Source: Hyphomicrobiales bacterium | GTDB taxonomy: Bacteria; Pseudomonadota; Alphaproteobacteria; Rhizobiales; Beijerinckiaceae | Length of the DNA stretch: 6,317 nt | Reading direction: 5' to 3' | Assembly (NCBI GenBank): GCA_027489835.1 | Contig: JAIXZF010000457.1 | Location: 1-6,317 of the forward strand | Made by a program: the position numbers and the translations under genes | The notes under the pieces: model-generated | The model's input: the letters and a program-made list of their open reading frames with translations, nothing else | Databases searched by the model: none | Told to the model about the DNA's origin: nothing | Part shown: piece by piece, positions 1 through 5,364 of the stretch | Numbering within the stretch: position 1 is the first letter of the stretch | Layout: every line of letters begins with the position of its first letter

Positions 1-915
1 GCCCCCATCCCCGGCGAATCCATCGTCAGGACGCTGTGGAGCGCCGTGAGCCGCGGAACGGAGCGCCTTGTCTTCGAGGGCCGCGTGCCTGAAAGCCAGT
101 TTGGCGCCATGGCCGGCCCCTCCATGGGCGGATCGTTCCCCTTTCCCGTGAAGTACGGCTATTGCGCCGTCGGCATCGTCGAAGCCGGCCCCGTCCATCT
201 CCTTGGCCGCCCTGTCTTCGCGCTGCATCCCCATCAGGAACGCTTCGCCCTGCCGCCTGAGCGCCTCACGCTCCTGCCGGATGGGCTGCCGCCGCGCCGC
301 GCCACGCTTGCCGCCAACATGGAGACGGCGCTGAACGCGCTCTGGGATTCAGGCGCTGGCCCGGGCGACCGCATCGCCGTGGTGGGCGCCGGCGTGGTCG
401 GCCTTCTCGTCGCGAGCCTCGCGGCGAGGCTTCCCGGCGCTGAGGTGACGGTGATCGACCCCGAGCCGTCGCGCGCGCCGCTCGTCGCCTCGCTGGGCTG
501 CGCCTTCAGCGCCGATGGCGGCGGGCTCGCTGACTGCGACGTCGTGTTCCACGCTTCCGCCAGCGCCGCAGGCCTCAACCGCGCCATCGAGCTCGCCGGC
601 TTCGAGGGCGCCGTGGTCGAGCTCAGCTGGCACGGCGAAGGCCTCAGCCCCGTCGCTCTCGGGGGCGCCTTCCATTCGCGCCGGCTCAGGCTCGTCTCCT
701 CACAGGTCGGCCATGTCGCCACATCGCGCCGCCCACGCTGGGACTACGCGCGGCGCATGGCGAAGGCGCTGGAACTGCTGGCCGACGAACGGCTGGATGC
801 GCTCATCACCGAAGACATCCCGTTTTCAGAGGCCCCCGCCCGTCTGCCGGCCCTGTTCGCGCCCGGCGCCAGGGGGCTGACGGCGGTGCTGAGCTATTCG
901 GACGCCTCGACATGA
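1..915 (+). CDS. Zinc-site-lacking medium-chain dehydrogenase, BchC-like (5' end missing)
   Basis: This is the C-terminal 304 residues of an MDR-superfamily (alcohol/threonine dehydrogenase-like) oxidoreductase. The frame is open from base 1 and the conserved stretch WSAVSRGTERLVF runs across the internal GTG at 46, so the true start lies upstream of the window. A Rossmann dinucleotide-binding motif GAGVVG is encoded at 385-402, followed by an acidic residue in TVIDPEPSR, which by family rule favours NAD(H). The usual catalytic-zinc residues are not seen: the GxCGTD position reads VSRGTE and the GHE position reads KYGY. This resembles bacteriochlorophyllide dehydrogenase BchC and related zinc-free members. 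PHQ and NMETALNALWD are further motifs that I recall from this subgroup. It probably performs an NAD(P)-dependent redox step on a small molecule in the cytoplasm. The substrate is unknown. It heads the run of pterin-synthase-like, glycosyltransferase and methyltransferase genes but is separated from them by a palindromic repeat. Confidence 0.85.
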   Translation, partial: APIPGESIVRTLWSAVSRGTERLVFEGRVPESQFGAMAGPSMGGSFPFPVKYGYCAVGIVEAGPVHLLGRPVFALHPHQERFALPPERLTLLPDGLPPRRATLAANMETALNALWDSGAGPGDRIAVVGAGVVGLLVASLAARLPGAEVTVIDPEPSRAPLVASLGCAFSADGGGLADCDVVFHASASAAGLNRAIELAGFEGAVVELSWHGEGLSPVALGGAFHSRRLRLVSSQVGHVATSRRPRWDYARRMAKALELLADERLDALITEDIPFSEAPARLPALFAPGARGLTAVLSYSDAST

Positions 916-929
916 AGCCCGTCGCCCTG

Positions 930-1010
930 TCATTGCGAGCGAAGCGAAGCAACCCAGCACGATGGCCGAGAAGCCGCGGAACATGGGTCGCTTCGCTGCG
1001 CTCGCGATGA
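930..1010. repeat. Dispersed palindromic repeat of the GCGAGCGAAGCGAAGC type
   Basis: This is an imperfect inverted repeat with 27-base arms at 930-956 and 984-1010 and a 27-base centre. The arms match at 24 of 27 positions when one is reverse-complemented. The left-arm core is GCGAGCGAAGCGAAGC; the right-arm core is GCTTCGCTGCGCTCGC. From memory, this motif is a very common intergenic repeat in Hyphomicrobiales genomes, comparable to REP/MITE-like elements. It begins 14 bases after the dehydrogenase stop and ends 42 bases before the next start. It would form a long hairpin in a readthrough transcript. Short open frames through it are artefacts of its composition. Confidence 0.85.
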
Positions 1011-1052
1011 CCGATCACGTTTCATCCGCAATTTTTGCAAGGAACCTAGCCC

Positions 1053-1454
1053 ATGTTCTCCGTCGAAGTCCGCGACCGCATCATGATCGGCCACTCGCTG
1101 CCGGACCCGTTTTTCGGTCCCGCGCAGAACATGCATGGCGCGACCTTCGTGGTCGACGTCGCCTTCTTTCGCGAGGAGATGACGAAGCAGAACGTCGTGG
1201 TCGACATCGGCGCCGCGCTCGACGTGCTGGCGGAGACGCTCAAGCCGCTGAAGTATCAGAACCTCGACGAGCTGCCGCAGTTCAAAGGCATCCTCACCAC
1301 CACCGAATTCCTCTGCAAATACGTCTTCGATGAGATCGCCAAGGCCGCGAAGGCTGGCGCGCTCGGCGAGGATGGCAAAGGCCTCGCCAAGATCCGCGTC
1401 ACCCTGCACGAGACCGACCTCGCCCGCGCCGCCTATGAGGGCTACCTCGCGTGA
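1053..1454 (+). CDS. Divergent 6-pyruvoyl-tetrahydropterin synthase/QueD-fold protein
   Basis: This 133-residue protein has the length and layout of the PTPS/6-carboxytetrahydropterin synthase (QueD) family. It has an early His (IGHSL, H14), the NMHGATF segment (H28), VVVDIGAAL (48-56), LKYQNLDEL (66-74), LTTTEFLCKYV (81-91) and the C-terminal RVTLHETD with E120. Against E. coli QueD, recalled from memory, the catalytic Cys position is Ala24, the second His of HGH is Ala30, and the catalytic Asp-His pair is Lys67-Tyr68. Only two of three zinc histidines and the substrate-anchoring Glu are kept. It may bind a pterin or related ring, but standard PTPS or QueD catalysis is doubtful. The ATG at 1053 follows an AAGGAA ribosome-binding site about 8 bases upstream. 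Its stop overlaps the start of the glycosyltransferase by 4 bases, which implies translational coupling. Confidence 0.85.
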   Translation: MFSVEVRDRIMIGHSLPDPFFGPAQNMHGATFVVDVAFFREEMTKQNVVVDIGAALDVLAETLKPLKYQNLDELPQFKGILTTTEFLCKYVFDEIAKAAKAGALGEDGKGLAKIRVTLHETDLARAAYEGYLA

Positions 1455-2503
1455 CGAGGGTCGCCTTCGCGATCCCCGGCGACATCGGCCAGCCGACCGG
1501 CGGCTACGCCTATGACCGTCACGTGATGCGCCTCCTGCCGGATTGCGGCGTCGAGGTCGCGCATCTGGAGCTGCCGGGCTCCTACCCGGCTCCCAGCAAC
1601 GCCGACCTCGCCGAGACCAGCCGGCTTCTTCTCGCCGAGCACTGGAGCACGCCGCTCCTCATCGATGGCCTCGCCTATGGCGCCTTCCCGACAGGCATGG
1701 CGGCGGGTCTCGCCGGGCGCGTCGTCGCCCTCTGCCATCATCCGCTCGGCCTCGAGACCGGCCTCGAGCCGGCCCGCGCCGCCGAGTTGCGCCGCCTCGA
1801 GAGCGCGGCACTCGGCTATGCAGTCGCCGTGATCGTCACGAGTTCGGCCACGCGCGACATCCTCGCCGCCGATTTCGGCGTGCCTGCCGGCCGCATCACC
1901 GTGGCGGAGCCCGGCGTCGAACCGGCAGAGCGCGCCATCGAGCAGCCGCCCGGCTCCGAGGTGCGGCTGCTCGCCGTCGGCTCGATCACGCCGCGCAAGG
2001 GCTACGAGGTGATGATCGAGGCGCTGTCCTCCATCGCCATGCTGCCTTGGCGGCTTACGATCATCGGCGCGGAGGACCGCGCCTCCGGCCATGCCGAAAA
2101 GCTCCGCGCGCTGATCGCCGCGCGCGGCCTCGGCCACCGCGTCACCCTGTGCGGCGCCATGCCGGCGGATCAGCTCGACCGGAGCTACCGCGCGGCCGAC
2201 ATCTTCGTCATGTCCTCGCATTACGAGGGCTACGGCATGGTGCTGACCGAAGCGCTGGCCCGCGGCCTTCCCATCGTCACCACGCTGTCCGGCTCGGGCG
2301 CGGCGCAATTGCCGGACGCCGCGGCGCAGAAGGTCGAGCCCGGCGACGCCGCGGGCCTTGCCGGCGCGCTCGCCTATCTCATCGGCGATTCCGCCGCCCG
2401 CTTCCGCCATGCCGACGCGGCCTGGGCCGCGGCGGCGCAACTGCCGCGCTGGGGCGAGACGGCGCGCATCGTCGCGGATGTCCTGAAATCCATCAAACCA
2501 TGA
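1451..2503 (+). CDS. Glycosyltransferase family 4 (GT-B fold)
   Basis: This 350-residue soluble protein has the usual GT4 length and architecture and no membrane segment. The N-terminal domain has the Gly-rich acceptor loop PTGGYAYDR (16-23) and CHHPLGLETG (95-104). The linker EPGVEP (153-158) leads to the nucleotide-sugar domain with LLAVGSITPRKGYEVMIEAL (173-192), where R182 and K183 fit the family's phosphate-binding basic pair. The EX7E motif is E259-GYGMVLT-E267, followed by ALARGLPIV. By family rule it is a retaining transferase using an NDP-sugar in the cytosol; donor and acceptor cannot be read from sequence. The start is GTG at 1451, inside the GTGA overlap with the previous stop, and the protein begins directly with the beta strand RVAFAIPG. 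Tight coupling to the pterin-synthase-like gene suggests that the acceptor is a small molecule made by the same operon rather than a polysaccharide. Confidence 0.93.
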   Translation: MTRVAFAIPGDIGQPTGGYAYDRHVMRLLPDCGVEVAHLELPGSYPAPSNADLAETSRLLLAEHWSTPLLIDGLAYGAFPTGMAAGLAGRVVALCHHPLGLETGLEPARAAELRRLESAALGYAVAVIVTSSATRDILAADFGVPAGRITVAEPGVEPAERAIEQPPGSEVRLLAVGSITPRKGYEVMIEALSSIAMLPWRLTIIGAEDRASGHAEKLRALIAARGLGHRVTLCGAMPADQLDRSYRAADIFVMSSHYEGYGMVLTEALARGLPIVTTLSGSGAAQLPDAAAQKVEPGDAAGLAGALAYLIGDSAARFRHADAAWAAAAQLPRWGETARIVADVLKSIKP

Positions 2504-2522
2504 ACCTGGCCGGACCCTGCCC

Positions 2523-3359
2523 ATGAGCTTCTCACCCGAATGGCTAGCCCTTCGCGAGCCCGTCGACCACCGCTCCGTCGACAGGGCGCTCGCCGCCCGC
2601 GTCGCCGACTGGTTCGGCGGGCAGGACCACGTCTCGATCATGGATCTGGGCTGCGGCGCTGGCTCCAACCTGCGTGGCTCATATGCGCTGTTCGGCGACA
2701 GCCAGCATTGGACGCTGGTGGATTACGACCCCGCCCTGCTCGCCGCCGCGCGCGAACGGCTCACCGACTGGGCCGACGAGGCCGAGGAAGCGGGCGAGGA
2801 GTTGCTGCTCTCCAAGGACGGCAAGCGCATGATGGTGGACTTCCGGCGGGCCGACTTGATGGCGGACCTCGAACGCGTGCTCGACTGGCGGCCCGATCTC
2901 ATCACCGCCGCAGCACTGTTCGATCTCGTCTCGCCGGCCTGGATCGAGCGCTTCGCCGAAGCGGTGGCCACCCGTCGCCTGCCGCTCTACACCGTGCTCA
3001 CCTATGACGGCCGCGAGCTCTGGAACCCGCCGCACCCGGCCGACGAGGCCATGGTGGCAGCGTTCCACGCCCACCAGCATTCGGACAAGGGCTTCGGCCC
3101 CGCGGCCGGCCCCGATGCCTGCACGTTGATGGCCAAAGCCTTCAGGGGGGCCGGCCATGCCGTCGAGACCGCCGACAGCCCCTGGCGGCTCGGCCCGCAG
3201 GATGGAGCCCTCGTCGATGCCCTGACGGCAGGCATCGCCTCCGCCGTGCGGGAGACAGGCCGCGTGGAAGAGGCGGACGTCGCCGGCTGGCTTGCCGCGA
3301 AGGCCGGGGCGAGGCAGGGCCTCGTCGGCCATCTCGACCTCTTTACCCGCCCGGCGTGA
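2523..3359 (+). CDS. Class I SAM-dependent methyltransferase
   Basis: This 278-residue protein has a Rossmann-type methyltransferase core. Motif I is SIMDLGCGAGSNLR (38-51, D41). The adenosyl-ribose acidic region is TLVDYDPALL (64-73). RRADLMADLE (108-117) and PDLITAAALFDLVS (124-137) correspond to the later core strands. The C-terminal part (about 160-278) is probably the substrate cap; it includes HAHQHSDKGFGP (182-193) and ends in LVGHLDLFTRPA. There is no signal peptide or membrane helix. The ATG at 2523 lies 19 bases after the glycosyltransferase stop, with only a weak purine stretch before it, so it probably relies on coupling. It most likely methylates a small molecule, by its context the product of the preceding genes. 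It is not recognisable as an rRNA, protein or ubiquinone methyltransferase, and the target atom is unknown. Confidence 0.9.
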   Translation: MSFSPEWLALREPVDHRSVDRALAARVADWFGGQDHVSIMDLGCGAGSNLRGSYALFGDSQHWTLVDYDPALLAAARERLTDWADEAEEAGEELLLSKDGKRMMVDFRRADLMADLERVLDWRPDLITAAALFDLVSPAWIERFAEAVATRRLPLYTVLTYDGRELWNPPHPADEAMVAAFHAHQHSDKGFGPAAGPDACTLMAKAFRGAGHAVETADSPWRLGPQDGALVDALTAGIASAVRETGRVEEADVAGWLAAKAGARQGLVGHLDLFTRPA

Positions 3360-3442
3360 ACGGCCGCGCGCTTTCGACAAACGTGAGCTTGGCCGTCACA
3401 TTGCGGTGACAATTGGCGCGCAGAGCGCGTGGAATGCGCGCT
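3360..3442. terminator. Possible hairpins between convergent genes
   Basis: This 83-base gap separates the methyltransferase stop from the cytochrome stop on the other strand. It contains GTCAC (3395-3399) pairing with GTGAC (3406-3410) across a 6-base loop, and CGCG (3417-3420) pairing with CGCG (3426-3429). A bidirectional terminator would be expected here, but neither stem is followed by a T-run, so intrinsic termination is unproven. Confidence 0.3.
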
Positions 3443-4000
3443 TCAGCTCCTCGCCGGCCACATCCGCCTCAGGACGCCATCCTTGCGGATGAGGCCATGG
3501 TACAGGGCCGCCGCGACATGCATCCCGATCAGTCCCATCAGCGCGAAGGCGACGAGCTTGTGGGCGGTGAGCACGCGGCCCGCCGCGGCCTCGTTGGGAC
3601 CCGTGATCGCCGGCAGGCTGAACAGGCCGAAGATGTCCAGCGCCGGATACAGCGAGATCCCGAGCCAGCCGGTGGCGAACATGCCGAAGAGCAGCAGGTA
3701 CATGCCCCAGTGCGTCAGGCCGGACACGGTTTTCTGCAGCGGGGTCAGGGTCGGCTCGGGCGGCGGGGCGCCCTTCGCAAGGCGGTAGATCAGCCGCGCC
3801 GCGACGATGAACATCAGGATGAAGCCGGCCAGCTTGTGGCCCGAGTAGAGCCCGTTGGTAGTGGCGTCCCAGATGTTGCGTTCGCCGCGGTCGGTCATGA
3901 TGATCCCGACCGGCACCATGACGGCGACGAAGCCGAAGGTGACCCAATGGAACAGTCTCGCGGGTCGGCTGTAGAGCCTCGTTCCGTCAGCTGGCTGCAT
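3443..4000 (-). CDS. Cytochrome b561-family di-heme membrane protein
   Basis: This 185-residue protein has about four transmembrane helices (roughly 19-36, 52-74, 96-118 and 145-168) and the family pattern of bacterial cytochrome b561 (CybB-like). Candidate heme-b ligands are H18 (RLFHW), H55 (SGHKLAGF), H147 (TAHKLVAF) and H161 (GMHVAAALYH). The C-terminal HGLIRKDGVLRRMWP is the classic end of the family. It should sit in the inner membrane and pass electrons from quinol or another donor. The ATG at 4000 is chosen because a GGAGAGG-like ribosome-binding site precedes it. The frame extends upstream to a TTG at 4063, but those 21 residues show no b561 features. It is convergent with the methyltransferase and divergent from the cyclohydrolase gene, so it is a separate transcription unit. 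Confidence 0.92.
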   Translation of the reverse strand: MQPADGTRLYSRPARLFHWVTFGFVAVMVPVGIIMTDRGERNIWDATTNGLYSGHKLAGFILMFIVAARLIYRLAKGAPPPEPTLTPLQKTVSGLTHWGMYLLLFGMFATGWLGISLYPALDIFGLFSLPAITGPNEAAAGRVLTAHKLVAFALMGLIGMHVAAALYHGLIRKDGVLRRMWPARS

Positions 4001-4176
4001 GTCGTTCTCGCCTCTCCCATGCGTCTCCGCGACGTCGGAAACCCGACCGACAGCATGGCCCAACGTTCATGCTCGGTTCAAGCGTTCGATGTTTGGGTGC
4101 ATCCGGTTGATCGGATCCTTCGTAAATCTGCTTATGGCCGGATCCGGCCCGTGATTTCAGGAAGAATGGTGCATTG
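4001..4176. promoter_or_regulatory. Divergent intergenic region with a 14-bp perfect palindrome
   Basis: This 176-base region must hold the promoters of both the cytochrome gene (minus) and the cyclohydrolase gene (plus), and it is visibly less GC-rich than its flanks. A perfect palindrome GGCCGGATCCGGCC lies at 4136-4149. Just upstream is a weaker inverted repeat, ATCCG (4101-4105) and CGGAT (4112-4116). A weak sigma-70-like pair for the plus-strand gene is TTGATC (4107-4112) and CTTATG (4131-4136), spaced by 18 bases. AGGAAG at 4159-4164 is the likely ribosome-binding site. The palindrome lies just downstream of the possible -10, where an operator or a 5'-UTR hairpin could act. I see no sequence that I recognise as an FMN riboswitch. 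The promoter assignments are weak. Confidence 0.35.
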
Positions 4177-5307
4177 ATGAGCGTCATGAAGCGTTCGGCG
4201 TTGGGGCTTGATCGCAGCCGGGACATGGTGGCCGTCGATCGCGCCATCTCGGAGCTCCGCGCGGGTCGTCCGGTGCTGGTCGAGGGCGGCGAGGGTTCGG
4301 CGCTGGTCGTCTCCGCCGAGTTGATCGATGCCGCCTTCGTCGCCTCTCTCGATGCGTTCGCCCAGGGCAAGGGCCGCCTCGCGCTGCCGCCGGCGCGGCT
4401 GCGGCGCCTCGGCGCCGCCGGCCGCAAGCTGCCCGGCGTCGTTGCCCTGCCCTCCATCGACATGGCGCGCATCGAACAGCTCGTGCTCAAGGTCGACGCG
4501 CGTCTCGATGCGCCCGTCGCCGTCGCCAGCGCGCTCGACGTCAGCGCGCTCGAGCTCGCCGCGCTCTCGCTCATCATCCCGGCGCTCGTGGTCATCCCGG
4601 TCGAGCCGGCCTCCGTTGCCGACGAGCCGCTCATTCGCGTCGCCGCCATCGCCATCAACAGCTTCCGCACCCGTCAGGTCGAGGAACTGCACATCGTCGG
4701 CCGCGCGCCGGTGCCGCTCGAGGACGCGCCCCGGACGGAGTTCGTGGTCTTCCGCGGCGGCGAAGGCCTGCGCGATCAGGTCGCGATCATCGTCGGCGAT
4801 CTCGACATGGCCGAGCCGGTCCATGTCCGGCTTCATTCCGCCTGCCTCACGGGCGACCTGTTCGGCTCGCTGAAGTGCGATTGCGGCGACCAGTTGCGCG
4901 ACACCGTGCGCTGGATGGCCGAGAACCAGGGCGGCATCCTGCTCTATCTGGACCAGGAGGGCCGCGGCAACGGCATCTCCAACAAGATGCGGGCCTACAA
5001 GCTGCAGTCGGAAGGCTGGGACACCTACGACGCCGACGAAGTTCTCGGCTTCGATCTCGACCAGCGCCGCTTCGACTTTGCCGCCGCCATGCTCAAGCAG
5101 CTCGGCGTCAAGCGCGTCGTCGCGATGACCAACAACCCGGTCAAGATCGGCGCCATCAAGCATGCCGGGCTCGAGGTTCAGGCCAGCCGCCGCGTGCTCG
5201 GCCGCCCCAACAAGCACAATGTCCAGTATCTGGCCTCCAAGCGCGACCGCGCCGGCCACTACATCGACATGGAGGCGCTGATGGCCCGCGCCGCCCCCTC
5301 CGACTGA
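4177..5307 (+). CDS. ribA: GTP cyclohydrolase II with degenerate DHBP-synthase-like N-terminal domain
   Basis: By family this 376-residue protein converts GTP to 2,5-diamino-6-ribosylamino-4(3H)-pyrimidinone 5'-phosphate, formate and pyrophosphate, the first step of riboflavin synthesis. The C-terminal half (about 188-365) carries the zinc cysteines C223, C234 and C236 (CLTGDLFGSLKCDCG), QEGRG (260-264), and the positions matching E. coli RibA Tyr105, Asp126 and Arg128: Y274, D295 and R297. T318 and K323 in MTNNPVK are also kept, so activity is likely. It departs from typical RibA at EGRGNGIS (usually EGRGIGL) and DTYDADEVLGF. The N-terminal half starts like RibB (AVDRAISELRAGRPVLVE) but lacks the acidic DDExREnEGDL active-site segment, so it is probably not a DHBP synthase. 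The ATG at 4177 is preferred; a TTG at 4174 is adjacent in frame. It may feed riboflavin, the neighbouring pterin-like operon, or both. Confidence 0.92.
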   Translation: MSVMKRSALGLDRSRDMVAVDRAISELRAGRPVLVEGGEGSALVVSAELIDAAFVASLDAFAQGKGRLALPPARLRRLGAAGRKLPGVVALPSIDMARIEQLVLKVDARLDAPVAVASALDVSALELAALSLIIPALVVIPVEPASVADEPLIRVAAIAINSFRTRQVEELHIVGRAPVPLEDAPRTEFVVFRGGEGLRDQVAIIVGDLDMAEPVHVRLHSACLTGDLFGSLKCDCGDQLRDTVRWMAENQGGILLYLDQEGRGNGISNKMRAYKLQSEGWDTYDADEVLGFDLDQRRFDFAAAMLKQLGVKRVVAMTNNPVKIGAIKHAGLEVQASRRVLGRPNKHNVQYLASKRDRAGHYIDMEALMARAAPSD

Positions 5308-5364
5308 CGCGATTGCCTGTGGGCAGGCCGCCGCGTCCGGTCGGACGGGCAGGCGTTTGAGTTT
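5308..5364. other. Short intergenic gap with two small hairpins
   Basis: This 57-base gap between the cyclohydrolase stop and the next start contains GCCTG (5315-5319) pairing with CAGGC (5324-5328), and CGTCC (5334-5338) pairing with GGACG (5343-5347). A second CAGGC-like copy follows near 5350, so alternative pairing is possible. No clear T-run follows, so a terminator is not established. The next gene may be partly read through from ribA. Confidence 0.3.

Noticed and set aside
46..48. GTG as the start of the dehydrogenase
   Set aside because: The frame is open upstream to base 1, and the conserved WSAVSRGTE segment spans this codon, so the gene begins outside the window.
962..1333. Plus-strand open frame (123 residues) running from the repeat into the PTPS-like gene
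   Set aside because: It starts inside the palindromic repeat and is out of frame with the conserved PTPS fold; Arg/Ala-rich shadow.
1442..2668. Long minus-strand open frame (408 residues) across the glycosyltransferase gene
   Set aside because: It is an Arg/Gly/Ala-rich, low-information translation antisense to a gene with clear GT4 motifs; such frames are typical in GC-rich DNA.
2679..3380. Minus-strand open frame (233 residues) across the methyltransferase
   Set aside because: It is antisense to a gene with SAM-binding motif I and has no recognisable domain.
4001..4063. TTG-initiated N-terminal extension of the cytochrome b561
   Set aside because: The ATG at 4000 has a good ribosome-binding site and matches the usual family start; the extra 21 residues have no family features.
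3413..4177. Plus-strand open frame (254 residues) opposite the cytochrome b561 gene
   Set aside because: The opposite strand encodes conserved heme histidines and membrane helices; this frame is charged, repetitive and featureless.
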